Below are positions 1 through 7,550 of a stretch of DNA of 33,316 nt, piece by piece. Position numbers and translations under genes: made by a program. Source of the stretch: GCA-2686265 sp036010965 (GTDB taxonomy: Bacteria; Planctomycetota; UBA1135; GCA-002686595); the NCBI GenBank assembly GCA_036010965.1, contig DASCMO010000038.1, positions 1 through 33,316 on the forward strand, written 5' to 3'. The notes beneath the pieces are model-generated. The model saw only the letters and a program-made list of their open reading frames with translations, did no database searches and had not been told where the DNA came from. Numbering within the stretch: position 1 is the stretch's first letter; each line of letters opens with the position of its first letter.

Positions 1-907
1 CCTCGGCACTGGAAGCCGTCAGGGGCTTGCGGGTCAAGATGTCCCAGCGCCCCTCTCGTCCGCCGCGCTGCAGGAAGTGCTTGACGGCCCGGTCCTCCCC
101 GGAATGGAACGAGATCACGGCCAGTCGCCCGCCGTCAGCCAGCCAGTGGTCGGCCGCCGCCAGGCCTCCGAGCAGCTCGTCACCCTCCTCGTTGACGGCC
201 CTGCGCAGGGCCTGGAAGGTGCGCGTCGCGGGGTGGATGCGGCCACCGGCGCGCCCGATCGACCGCGAGACCACCTCCGCCAGGCCGGCGGTGCGCAGGA
301 AGGGTGCGCGCCGGCGCGCCTCGACGATGTCGCGCGCGATGCGGCGGGCCCGGGACTCGCCGCCTTCGAAGTAGAACAGGTCGGCCAGGTCGCTCTCGTC
401 CCAGCCGTTGACGATGTCTGCCGCAGTGCGCGGTCGGGCGGGGTCCATGCGCATGTCCAGAGGACCGTCGGCGAGGAAGGAGAAGCCGCGTTCGGGACGG
501 TCCAGGTGTAGGGAGCAGACGCCCAGGTCGAACAGCACGCCCAGGGGCCGGCCGATGCGCTCCTTGCGGATCGTTCGCGCGAGCTCGGAGAGCCGCGCCC
601 GCCGCAGGCGCACGCGATCCCCGTATCCGGCGAGGTTCTCGCGCGCGAGATCGAGCGCTTCGGGATCCTGGTCGAGAGCCAGGACGCGCACTAGGGGCGC
701 GGCTTCGAGCATCGAGCGCGTGTGTCCCCCCGCGCCGCAGGTGCCGTCCACGATCCAGCCGTCGAGGTCCTCGGGACGCTCGCCGGCGATGGCTGCAACG
801 ACCTCATCCGGGAGCACGGGTACGTGAACCTGAACGTCGCGCCCCTCGCAGTGATCTCGATCGAGATCACCCGTCGCGCAACTGGCCGCCCTCTCCGCGC
901 CCTGCAT
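1..907 (-). CDS. rsmH: 16S rRNA m4C1402 methyltransferase RsmH (3' end outside window)
   Basis: RsmH uses SAM to N4-methylate C1402 in the decoding centre of 16S rRNA. About 302 residues are visible. The conserved core starts with HVPVL at about residue 28. The SAM-binding motif VDGTCGAGGHT lies at 53-63, followed by ALDQDPEAL, FDLGVCS, RGFSF, the PLDMRMDP signature and VISFHSGEDRAVK. Most homologues have HSLEDR and GVSS, so Gly for Leu and Cys for Ser are small deviations. The window ends just before the usual C-terminal RSAKLR-like tail, so only a few tens of residues are missing. The ATG at 907 gives a roughly 27-residue N-terminal extension and is preceded by a G-run; a later start close to HVPVL is possible. 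It lies 30 nt downstream of mraZ, the standard head of a dcw (division and cell wall) cluster, and is probably cotranscribed with it. Confidence 0.95.
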   Translation of the reverse strand, partial: MQGAERAASCATGDLDRDHCEGRDVQVHVPVLPDEVVAAIAGERPEDLDGWIVDGTCGAGGHTRSMLEAAPLVRVLALDQDPEALDLARENLAGYGDRVRLRRARLSELARTIRKERIGRPLGVLFDLGVCSLHLDRPERGFSFLADGPLDMRMDPARPRTAADIVNGWDESDLADLFYFEGGESRARRIARDIVEARRRAPFLRTAGLAEVVSRSIGRAGGRIHPATRTFQALRRAVNEEGDELLGGLAAADHWLADGGRLAVISFHSGEDRAVKHFLQRGGREGRWDILTRKPLTASSAE

Positions 908-937
908 TCGTCCCCCCCTTCGTTGTTGATTGGTTCG

Positions 938-1408
938 CTATCCCTGAGATTCTCGATCGCCGAGCGGATCCCGGCACAACACGGAGTCGAGCTCGTCGTA
1001 GTCGGCGTCGTGTTCCGCCTCGAGCGCCTCCCAGGCCTCGACGGGCCAGACCTCGGCCCGGTCGTCCACGCCGACCATCACGACCTCACGCTCGATCCCG
1101 ATACGCGCCTTCAGTTTCTCCGGCAGCAGGAGCCGCCCCGAGGCGTCGAGTTGCACGCGCTGGGTCTTGGAGAAGAACATGCGCTGCTTGTTGCGCATCT
1201 CGCGACCGGAGAAGGCGAAGCTGTCCAGGCGCGATCGGACCTCGGCGAAGCCAGACTCCGAGAAGAGGAACAGGCAGCCCTCGAAACCCAGGGTCAGGAA
1301 GGCGATCACGTGCCCCTCAGGATCCAGGCCCAGCGCTTGCTGAAAGCGCTTTGGGACGAAGACGCGGTTCTTCGCATCGACCGTGTGGCGCGAGGAGTCG
1401 TAGAACAT
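938..1408 (-). CDS. mraZ: transcriptional regulator and division-cluster protein MraZ
   Basis: MraZ is a small DNA-binding protein with two SpoVT/AbrB-type repeats. It forms rings and regulates its own dcw operon. The 156-aa product starts MFYDSSRHTVDAKNR, matching the family start (MFxGxxxHxLDxKGR). The first repeat has DAKNRVFVP and the second has LDASGRLLLP at about 83-92. The ATG at 1408 was chosen over one 19 codons upstream because the family begins at this Met and GGAGG lies 4 nt before it. DAKNR replaces the usual D-x-KGR, so the first repeat has Asn where Gly is normal. The C-terminus has an acidic tail. rsmH follows after 30 nt. Three GTGGG-like boxes 53-77 nt upstream suggest autoregulation. 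Confidence 0.95.
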   Translation of the reverse strand: MFYDSSRHTVDAKNRVFVPKRFQQALGLDPEGHVIAFLTLGFEGCLFLFSESGFAEVRSRLDSFAFSGREMRNKQRMFFSKTQRVQLDASGRLLLPEKLKARIGIEREVVMVGVDDRAEVWPVEAWEALEAEHDADYDELDSVLCRDPLGDRESQG

Positions 1409-1460
1409 CACCCCTCCAGGGAGCACGGATACCCCAGGTCGACACCCTCGGCACGCCAGC

Positions 1461-1485
1461 CCCACTTTCCCCCACTAAGGTCCAC
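1461..1485 (-). promoter_or_regulatory. MraZ operator: three GTGGR boxes at exact 10-bp spacing
   Basis: Read on the minus strand there are three 5-mers: GTGGA (1481-1485), GTGGG (1471-1475) and GTGGG (1461-1465). Each is separated by exactly 5 nt, so they repeat once per helical turn. Characterised MraZ proteins, for example in E. coli, bind direct TGGG-containing repeats separated by 5 nt upstream of mraZ. The boxes lie 53-77 nt before the mraZ ATG. A weak promoter candidate just upstream on the same strand is TTGCCG, an 18-nt spacer, then AAGATA, which would put the boxes at or just after the transcription start. The box pattern is directly visible; the promoter is tentative. Confidence 0.75.
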
Positions 1486-1573
1486 AATGGTTATCTTTGA
1501 CTCCACCGCCGGGATCGGCAACAGGGAGTCGGGACAAAACGGTCGCAGGGAGTTGGGAGGGCCGGTTCGACCG

Positions 1574-1603
1574 CGCGAGCCCCTACTACATGTGGGGGTC
1601 GCG
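1574..1603. other. inverted repeat upstream of mraZ
   Basis: CGCGAGCCCC and GGGGGTCGCG can pair with one mismatch around a 10-nt loop. The hairpin lies between the Cys-paired hypothetical gene and the mraZ boxes. It may help terminate the upstream transcript or insulate the mraZ promoter. There is no T-run. Confidence 0.35.
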
Positions 1604-1621
1604 AGTGAGAGTCTGACCGGA

Positions 1622-1641
1622 CGCCCCCATATCTGGGGGCG
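1622..1641 (-). terminator. hairpin after the Cys-paired hypothetical gene
   Basis: CGCCCCC-ATATCT-GGGGGCG forms a perfect 7-bp stem with a 6-nt loop. It begins 24 nt downstream of the hypothetical gene's stop on the minus strand. No U-tract follows, so intrinsic termination is uncertain; position and stem strength are the only evidence. Confidence 0.4.
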
Positions 1642-1665
1642 GGCCACCACTATCTCTAAATCGAG

Positions 1666-2412
1666 TTAGGCGTCCCTTTTTCGGGCAGGCGAGGGCTTTT
1701 TCGGCTCCTCCCGGGGCGCACACCTTCCGCCCTCGCCGAGGGACAAGGAGTCCCCGCCCTGTCCGGTGCCCACTCCGTCCCGCCCTTCGGCGTCGTCGGG
1801 CATGGAAGGCTGCGGGCTCTCCGAGCCCTCCTGCCCGCGCTCTTCGGGGTCTCGAGCGGCGTTCTCGTCCATGGCTCCCAGACGCTCGTCGCATGACTCG
1901 TGGGCGGACAAGCCGTCGGATTCGCCCGAACCATCCAGAATCGAGGACAGGCGCGCGCTCACCTCCTCCAGCTGCTCCGGCTGAAAGTCGTGCACGGCGA
2001 CCGGCAGCGCCTCCTTGCGCCGTGGCCGACGCACGACGAGGAACTCCCCGTCCTTGTCGCGGCGAACGCTGGCCAGCTTCAGCTTGCGCTTGCGCATCAG
2101 CAGCAGACAGACCAGATAGCGCAGCTCCGCGAGCTTCTCGCCTTCCCGCCCCTCGAGCTCGATGAACAGGCGCTCGAGGGAGGCCAGGTCCAGGCTCAGG
2201 GTGCGCTTGCGTCCGGTCTCGAAGCGCGTGAACCACCAGAAGAGGTCGTCCGCGCTCCGTGAGTGGACTTCCCAGCACGGATCGCAGAGGTCCTTGCGCG
2301 TGAGCTCCTCCCCCGCCACGGCGAGCAGCGAGACATGCCGTTCGCCGTCGCTGAAGGAGCGCTCGCAGGCCGTGCAGGTGCCGTGTTTCTTGCGGAATCG
2401 CCAGGAGTCCAT
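1666..2412 (-). CDS. conserved hypothetical protein with paired CxxC motifs (putative zinc binding)
   Basis: The function is unknown. The 248-aa protein has two CxxC pairs, C13-x2-C16 and C43-x2-C46. The second is followed by Trp (CDPCW), a typical zinc-knuckle spacing. Residues 47-118 are an alpha-helical region rich in aromatic and basic residues and include LLLMRKRKLKL. After about residue 155 the sequence becomes a low-complexity tail rich in Glu, Gly and Ser. There is no signal peptide or membrane segment, so it is probably cytoplasmic. I associate this Cys-pair plus LMRKR layout with uncharacterised planctomycete proteins, but cannot confirm it here. It lies 96 nt downstream of the HEAT lipoprotein gene and about 260 nt upstream of mraZ on the same strand. 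The ATG at 2412 has no clear Shine-Dalgarno sequence, but the motif spacing supports it. Confidence 0.75.
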   Translation of the reverse strand: MDSWRFRKKHGTCTACERSFSDGERHVSLLAVAGEELTRKDLCDPCWEVHSRSADDLFWWFTRFETGRKRTLSLDLASLERLFIELEGREGEKLAELRYLVCLLLMRKRKLKLASVRRDKDGEFLVVRRPRRKEALPVAVHDFQPEQLEEVSARLSSILDGSGESDGLSAHESCDERLGAMDENAARDPEERGQEGSESPQPSMPDDAEGRDGVGTGQGGDSLSLGEGGRCAPREEPKKPSPARKRDA

Positions 2413-2508
2413 GGGGCATCGGGGCGCGTGGCGCCCGCGGCGAGCCTACGCCAGAGGCGGGCCCCGATCACGGCCGGCGAGGACAATCTCAGCCCTGCGA
2501 TCCCCAGT

Positions 2509-3414
2509 TCACCCCTCGGTCGGCGTGCCGTTCACGGACCACCACGCCCGCCAGCTCCTCGGATCGAGGGGCACGCTGGCGCCGGTCAAGGCCACCAGGG
2601 CGGCCTGCGTCGCCCGCAGGGCGCCGAGCCCGCCCCGGCCACGGCCGAGGGCTTCGAGGTGGTCGATCAGGGCCGGGACCGCGCGCGGGTCGCCGACCGC
2701 CACCAGCCCCTCGCAGGCGGCCCCCGCCACCGTCCGGTCAGGATCGGCCAGGGCCGCCTCCAGAGCCTGCCGCGCGTCCTCACGGCTGCGGGCGCGGGCG
2801 CCACGGGCGCCGAGGGCCAGGGCGCACTCCGCGCGCACAGACCACTCAAGATCGCCGGCCAGGGATCGCATCAGGGACTCGTTGACCTCCGCCTCCCGCG
2901 AGCGCGCGTGGGGCAGGCGAGCCAGCAGCTCCGCCGCGCGCCTGCGGGCCTCGCGCTGCTCGGCGACCAGCCGGCCGGCCACGGCCACGGCGACCTGCGG
3001 GTCGTCCATGCGCACGAGCACGTCTCCGGCCAGGAAGGAGACCACGCTGTCGGCCACCTCGACCATCTCGACCAGAAAGGGCGCCGCGGCGCCGCCCATC
3101 TCCACCAGGTCGCGGCGCGCGCGCTCGTAGGGTCCGGGGAGCTCGCCGCGGCGTGCGAGGGCGCCGCTCGAGTAGGCGCGCACCATGACTCGGAACAGGT
3201 TGTCGCCCAGGAAGCGCGCCAGGCGAGGATCATGCAGGTCCTGCGCGCGGCGCACCTCCCAGGGCTCGCCGCCGGCGATCCACGCTTCCCACAGCGAGCG
3301 CTGGAGCTCGGGCAACTCATCCACCTCCACGACCCGACCGCTGCCGCCCGGGGGCGCCGCGCAGGCGAACGCGAAGACGAGCGGAAGGGCGAACAGGGCG
3401 GAGCGCCCCCTCAT
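2509..3414 (-). CDS. HEAT-repeat lipoprotein
   Basis: The 301-aa protein starts with a signal sequence ending AFACAAP, a weak lipobox with the candidate lipidated Cys at residue 18. The rest is Ala/Leu/Arg-rich helical pairs typical of HEAT or PBS-lyase-like repeats. Recognisable units include ALGARGARARSREDARQALEA-type helices and DPRAVPALIDHLEALG near residues 240-255, with the classic D-x-R-A-V-P-x-L-I motif. This suggests an envelope protein-interaction scaffold; no enzymatic motif is visible. Its ATG overlaps the stop of the upstream GT4 gene in an ATGA tetranucleotide, so the two are probably translationally coupled. The partner is unknown. Confidence 0.8.
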   Translation of the reverse strand: MRGRSALFALPLVFAFACAAPPGGSGRVVEVDELPELQRSLWEAWIAGGEPWEVRRAQDLHDPRLARFLGDNLFRVMVRAYSSGALARRGELPGPYERARRDLVEMGGAAAPFLVEMVEVADSVVSFLAGDVLVRMDDPQVAVAVAGRLVAEQREARRRAAELLARLPHARSREAEVNESLMRSLAGDLEWSVRAECALALGARGARARSREDARQALEAALADPDRTVAGAACEGLVAVGDPRAVPALIDHLEALGRGRGGLGALRATQAALVALTGASVPLDPRSWRAWWSVNGTPTEG

Positions 3415-4820
3415 CTGTTGCGCCCCTTCGCGCCCTCGGCGAGCAGCTCGGCATAGATCGCCGCCACGGCCTCGACGTGGTCGGCCCGCGACGGCAGTTG
3501 CGGCTGCTGCGCAGCGAGCGCGTCGAGCAGTCCAGGATCAGTGATGAAGCGCTCGAGCTGGGCGGCCAGGTCGCGCGCGTCCCCCATGCGAAAGTGAAAG
3601 CCGCCGACGCCCGGCTCGACGAGCTCCGCCATCCCGCCCAGATCGGAGACGAGCAGCGGCGTACCCGCGGCAAGGGCCTCCAGGATCACTAGCGGCGCGT
3701 TCTCGAACCACAGGCTGGGGACGACCAGCAGGTCGGTGGCCCGCAGGCGATCGGCCACCTGCCCGCGCTCCAGGGTACCGCGCAGGTGCGCGCCGACGCG
3801 CGCGGCGCTCGCGCTCAACAGCGCCTGGTAGTCAGGCTCGTGCCGCGCGGAGCCGATCAGTTCCAGCTCGGCCCGCGCGCGACTGTCCGCACCGAGCAAC
3901 CCCCAGGCCTCGAGCAAAAGGTGCGCTCCCTTGAGGGGCACCAGCGTGCCGATGAAGGCCACGCGCAGGCGCTCCGCCCGCGCTTTCCGCCGACCGCCGC
4001 CGAAGAGGCTCAGGTCCACTCCCGTGGCCAGGTAGAGGGTGCGCTCGGCGGGCAGGCCCCACTCGACCAGGCGCTCGCGCAGGAAGCGGCTGGGTGAGAG
4101 GAATCGATCGACCCAGCGCGAGCTGGCCGCGCGCAGGGTGCGCTCCCGTTCGGCGAGCAGTTCGCGCCGGGCAGCCAGGGCCTCGGCGTCCGCGGCGCTC
4201 GTCTCGTCGGGCGCATCCCTGCGCAACACCCCGCCGATGCGTCGCACGGCACCACCCAGATCCAGGCCAGTGCCGCCGCGCAGGGCCGCGACCCAGCCCG
4301 CCACGCGGCGCTCGAGGCCCGACTGGGCGAAGGGAAACTCGACCATGCAACTGGCGCAGCGGTCGAGGTCCACCCTCTCGCACAAGCCGCCGTCGGCGTG
4401 CACTCGCTGTCCGAAGCGCGGGCAAGTGAGCCAGAAATCGTGCAGGGTGAACACGACCGCCGCCCCCGATCGCGACGCCCGCTCCAGGCAGCCAACGGAC
4501 AGGTACATCAGGTGCTGGAAGTGGACCAGGTCGGGGCGCAGGCGCTCGAGTACTCCCGCGAAGGCCTGCTCCGCCGCCGGGTAGCTCCAGGTCTCCTCGA
4601 AGGCGTCGTAGTGGAGGTTGTTGACGAGCTCCACCACCTTCACACCCTCGTGTTCACGCTCGCCGAGGGAAAGGTGCTCGCGGGCGATGTCCTTCTCGGT
4701 CGCGAAGACCGTGACCTCGTGCCCGCGCTCCACCAGGCCCGCGGCCAGGTCGGCCGTATAGACCTCGGTGCCCGCCGTGTGCAGCGGAGGGTAACGGTGG
4801 CTGACGAGCAGGATCCTCAT
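3411..4820 (-). CDS. GT4-family glycosyltransferase with an inserted four-Cys cluster
   Basis: This 469-aa retaining glycosyltransferase has the GT-B fold. The N-terminal Rossmann half opens with MRILLVSHRYPP and the glycine-containing TAGTEVYTADLA. The nucleotide-sugar half has VAFIGTLVPLKGAHLLLEAW and the E373-x7-E381 motif (ENAPLVILE) of GT4 enzymes. Between them, after HDFW at 127-130, is a cysteine cluster C133, C147, C155 and C158, which could bind zinc. This insertion occurs in a subset of GT4 enzymes of exopolysaccharide or O-antigen loci, as I recall. It probably acts at the inner face of the cytoplasmic membrane on surface polysaccharide; donor and acceptor are unknown. It is coupled to the HEAT lipoprotein downstream. 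The ATG at 4820 fits the family N-terminus. Confidence 0.9.
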   Translation of the reverse strand: MRILLVSHRYPPLHTAGTEVYTADLAAGLVERGHEVTVFATEKDIAREHLSLGEREHEGVKVVELVNNLHYDAFEETWSYPAAEQAFAGVLERLRPDLVHFQHLMYLSVGCLERASRSGAAVVFTLHDFWLTCPRFGQRVHADGGLCERVDLDRCASCMVEFPFAQSGLERRVAGWVAALRGGTGLDLGGAVRRIGGVLRRDAPDETSAADAEALAARRELLAERERTLRAASSRWVDRFLSPSRFLRERLVEWGLPAERTLYLATGVDLSLFGGGRRKARAERLRVAFIGTLVPLKGAHLLLEAWGLLGADSRARAELELIGSARHEPDYQALLSASAARVGAHLRGTLERGQVADRLRATDLLVVPSLWFENAPLVILEALAAGTPLLVSDLGGMAELVEPGVGGFHFRMGDARDLAAQLERFITDPGLLDALAAQQPQLPSRADHVEAVAAIYAELLAEGAKGRNR

Positions 4821-4870
4821 GGCACTCGGAGGCGGCGGCGCTCCCCATCAGACAGGCCGCGCCCTCCGGT

Positions 4871-4902
4871 TGCCAGCCGGGCGCCGGTTTCGGCGGCTGG
4901 CA
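4871..4902 (-). terminator. compound hairpin between the ABC importer operon and the GT4 gene
   Basis: An outer 7-bp stem (TGCCAGC with GCTGGCA) encloses an inner CGCCG-GTTT-CGGCG stem, with a 4-nt bulge. It lies 60 nt past the last permease stop and 50 nt before the GT4 start. It probably separates the two transcription units. No U-tract is present in the direction of transcription. Confidence 0.45.
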
Positions 4903-4962
4903 GGCAAAACGCGTTCCTCAGCGGGCGCGGAGCCGGGGCGCCCACGCGAAGAGCACTCGACC

Positions 4963-5865
4963 TCAGACACGCGCCCGCAGGTAGCGCCGCGCGAGGGAAG
5001 AGGCGAGATCGCTGGCGAGCACGATCAGCGCCCCCAGGCCGATCAGGAGCAGCATCTCGTCGTAGTAGAGCTTCGCGCGCGCCTCCTGGATGTAGAAGCC
5101 GAGGGAGACGACGCCCAACATGCCGAGCACGGTCGCCTCGCGCACACAGGTCTCGAAGCGGTAGAAGAAGTAGAGCAGGTAGTTCCCCAGGGCGAGGGGG
5201 AAGACGCCCACCGCCAGGACCTCCCGGCGCGAGGCGCCAGTGCCGCGCAGGGTGCGCAGAGGCAGAGGGTCGAGGTTCTCGATCACCTCCGCCCCCAGCC
5301 GGCCGAGGATCCCGCCGTTGTGAAGGGCGAGGGCCAACACGGCCGGCCAGGCATGGTTGGGGCCGAGCATCGCGAGCAACAGGAAGGCCAGCACGTACTC
5401 GGGGACCGAGCGCGCCAGGCTCATCGCGCCGCGGACTGTGACCCGCAGAGCGCGCCAGGCGAGGCGGTCGGTCGCGATGGCGGGCTCGAAGGGTCGCAGG
5501 GTGGCGACGTTGGCCGCGGCCAGGGGCGCGAGCAACCACGAGAGCAGTCCGGCGAACAAGATCGCGAGGACCGAGATCGCCAGGGTCGCTCCGGCGGCCT
5601 GCAAGCCATGATCGAGGAGCACCTCGCGCGCCCAGCCCCAGGCGCGGGCGACGTCGAAGCCGCCCTCTCGCAAGGGGAACGGCACGATGTCCTCGGTCAC
5701 GAAGCGCAGCAGGTTCTCGCGCCGCCGGCGGGTCAGGAAGTCGCCAAGTTCCACGGCGCCCGAGGTCCAGACCCAGAGGGTGAAGAGCCCGAGGAGCACG
5801 ACGCTCCCGCGTACGAGGCGGCTGCGCGGTCGGGCGCGATGGAGCCTGGTGAGGCGGTCGCTCAT
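4963..5865 (-). CDS. phnE: PhnE-type ABC transporter permease (second)
   Basis: This 300-aa inner-membrane permease has several hydrophobic segments, including SVVLLGLFTLWVW near the N-terminus, ATLAISVLAILFAGLLSWLL and VLAFLLLAMLG. The cytoplasmic EAA coupling loop reads LGRLGAEVIENLDPLPLRTLRGTGAS, as in phosphonate-type permeases. The chosen ATG at 5865 overlaps the stop of the preceding permease gene in ATGA. An in-frame Met 61 codons upstream would read back through that gene and gives a non-hydrophobic Arg/Pro-rich sequence, so it was rejected. With the neighbouring permease it should form a heterodimeric channel energised by the PhnC-type ATPase. It is the last gene of the operon. Confidence 0.9.
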   Translation of the reverse strand: MSDRLTRLHRARPRSRLVRGSVVLLGLFTLWVWTSGAVELGDFLTRRRRENLLRFVTEDIVPFPLREGGFDVARAWGWAREVLLDHGLQAAGATLAISVLAILFAGLLSWLLAPLAAANVATLRPFEPAIATDRLAWRALRVTVRGAMSLARSVPEYVLAFLLLAMLGPNHAWPAVLALALHNGGILGRLGAEVIENLDPLPLRTLRGTGASRREVLAVGVFPLALGNYLLYFFYRFETCVREATVLGMLGVVSLGFYIQEARAKLYYDEMLLLIGLGALIVLASDLASSLARRYLRARV

Positions 5866-6758
5866 CGCATCACCACCCGCTGGCGGAGCTTCGAGCTCCA
5901 CAGTTCCAGCAGCCCCAGCAGAGCCAGGAGCGCGTACAGGTAGGTCCAGACCTCGCGATAGTGCACGTTCTCCGCGGAGAGCCGCAGGTAGTAGCCGATC
6001 GTCGGGTATCCGAAGAAACCGAGGATGGCCGAGGAGCGCACGGCGCACTCGAAGCGGTAGAAGGCGTAGGCGCTCATGTCACCCAGGGCGCGCGGCAGCA
6101 GTCCCCAGGCGAACACGCCCACGCCCCCAACGCCGATGGCGCGCAGACTGCGCGCCGCGTCTCGTGGACACTCGTCGAGCATCTCCGAGAAGACCTTCGC
6201 CAGGGTTCCGCCGTAGGGGATCGCGATCGCGATCACGGCACTGAAGCTCGAGAGCCCGAGGGCGGCGAGGAAGAGCACCGCCCACAGGAGCTCGTGCACC
6301 GATCGCATCAGGGCGATCAGGACGCGCACGGTGACGTGGACGAAGGGCATCAGGCGCACCAAGGGTGCGTGCGACCTCGCGTGAGCGCGCACGGCGTAGC
6401 CCCCCTCGTCCGCCCACCACGAGCTCGCGCCCAGGAAGCCGAAGACGATGCCGATCACAAGCGACAGGCTCATGCCCGCCGCGGCGAAGATCAGGGTCTG
6501 CCAGAGGGCCCCGACCACCCTCAGCAGCAGGGGCGGAGCGTCGACCGGCACCTCCGCGGCCTGGTAGGTCAGCGCCGGAGAGAGCGCCCCCTCCAGGAAC
6601 AGACTCAGGATGCCTCGGCCCGCTTCCCCGGGCAGGGCGTCGGCGGGCGAAAGCCCCAGGGAGGCCCAGGCCAGACCGGCGGCGATCAGCACTCCCGTCA
6701 GCAGCCGCCCGCGCCTGCTCAGGAAGGAGGGGCGCGCGAGGAGGGCGTCAGCCGTCAC
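5862..6758 (-). CDS. phnE: PhnE-type ABC transporter permease (first), GTG start
   Basis: This 298-aa permease has membrane segments LLTGVLIAAGLAWASLGL, LIFAAAGMSLSLVIGIVFGFLG and LLWAVLFLAALGLSSF. The EAA loop is LAKVFSEMLDECPRDAARSLRAIG, followed by the conserved YAFYRFECAVRSSAILGFFG stretch typical of PhnE. An ATG at 6809 would overlap phnC by 62 nt. The GTG at 6758 is preferred because a perfect AGGAGG lies 6 nt upstream and the overlap falls to 11 nt. It is followed by the second permease with an ATGA overlap. Together the two subunits should form the membrane channel. Confidence 0.9.
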   Translation of the reverse strand: MTADALLARPSFLSRRGRLLTGVLIAAGLAWASLGLSPADALPGEAGRGILSLFLEGALSPALTYQAAEVPVDAPPLLLRVVGALWQTLIFAAAGMSLSLVIGIVFGFLGASSWWADEGGYAVRAHARSHAPLVRLMPFVHVTVRVLIALMRSVHELLWAVLFLAALGLSSFSAVIAIAIPYGGTLAKVFSEMLDECPRDAARSLRAIGVGGVGVFAWGLLPRALGDMSAYAFYRFECAVRSSAILGFFGYPTIGYYLRLSAENVHYREVWTYLYALLALLGLLELWSSKLRQRVVMR

Positions 6759-7533
6759 GCTCTCCCTCCTCAAGGTGGTAGAGCCGAACGAGGTCCTCGT
6801 CGCTGACATCCTCGCTGCGCTCGTCGAACACCACGCGCCCGTGCCGCAGGCCGATCAGGCGCCCGATGAGCCCGCGCGCCAGCTCGATGTCGTGCAGGCT
6901 CAGGACCAGGGTCCATCCGGCATCACGCGCCATCTCTAGCAGCAGCGCGAGGGTCCCCCGCGCCCGCGCGGGATCGAGCGCCGAGAGCGGCTCGTCCGCC
7001 AACAGGACCCCCGCCTCCTGGTAGAGGGCGCGCGCAATGGCGACGCGCTGACGCTCGCCCCCCGAGAGAGTGTCCACGCGATGGAACAGCTTCTCGCCGA
7101 TCCCAAGCCGGTCGAGGATCCTCAGCACCTCAGTGAGCTCCGCGCGTCGCGCGTGAAACAAAGGTCGCAGGGAGGCGAACAGGCCCGCGCGCCCAAGGCG
7201 ACCGGAGAGTACGTTATGTGAGACGCGCAGGTTTCCCACCAGGCCTAGCCCCTGAGGGATGAAGGCGATGCGGGAGCGCAGGGCGCGCAAACGCGCGCCT
7301 GGCAGGCTGCAGAGGTCTTCTCCATCGAGCAGGACCACACCGCGGCTGGGGCAGACCGTCCCGTTGCAGAGGGCGAGGGCCGTCGACTTTCCCGCCCCGC
7401 TCGGGCCGACGAAGGCCAGCGCCTCGCCCGGCTCGATGGTGAGGTCCAGGTCGAGCAGGGCGGCGCTCCCGTCGTACTCGACGGACACGCCGCGAAACTC
7501 GAATCCCGTGGGAGAGCCCTTCATCGCCGACAT
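6748..7533 (-). CDS. phnC: PhnC-type ABC transporter ATP-binding protein
   Basis: This 261-aa cytoplasmic ATPase powers the importer. The Walker A motif is GPSGAGKST (43-51), the Q-loop Gln is at 94, the signature is LSGGERQRVAIARAL (156-170) and Walker B is VLLADEP (176-182) followed by the D-loop SALD. The switch His is in LSLHDIELA. The segment GLVGNLRVSHNVLSGRLG is typical of the PhnC subfamily. It lies 17 nt downstream of the binding-protein gene and overlaps the first permease. A second ATG three codons in is equally possible as start. All catalytic motifs are intact. Confidence 0.93.
   Translation of the reverse strand: MSAMKGSPTGFEFRGVSVEYDGSAALLDLDLTIEPGEALAFVGPSGAGKSTALALCNGTVCPSRGVVLLDGEDLCSLPGARLRALRSRIAFIPQGLGLVGNLRVSHNVLSGRLGRAGLFASLRPLFHARRAELTEVLRILDRLGIGEKLFHRVDTLSGGERQRVAIARALYQEAGVLLADEPLSALDPARARGTLALLLEMARDAGWTLVLSLHDIELARGLIGRLIGLRHGRVVFDERSEDVSDEDLVRLYHLEEGERDG
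6765..6770 (-). promoter_or_regulatory. ribosome binding site that decides the permease start
   Basis: AGGAGG on the minus strand lies inside the 3' end of phnC, 6 nt before the GTG at 6758. It is the strongest Shine-Dalgarno sequence I saw in the window, and it fixes the start of the first permease at GTG rather than the upstream ATG. Confidence 0.8.
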
Positions 7534-7550
7534 GGTAGGCAGGGGAACGC

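Noticed and set aside
722..1669. Long plus-strand open frames across rsmH and mraZ
   Set aside because: They are antisense shadows of GC-rich genes, with Arg/Pro/Ala-rich products and no recognisable motif; the minus-strand genes carry all family motifs.
5866..6048. 61-codon upstream extension of the second permease
   Set aside because: It lies wholly inside the preceding permease gene, is not hydrophobic, and the ATGA overlap at 5862-5865 gives a better start.
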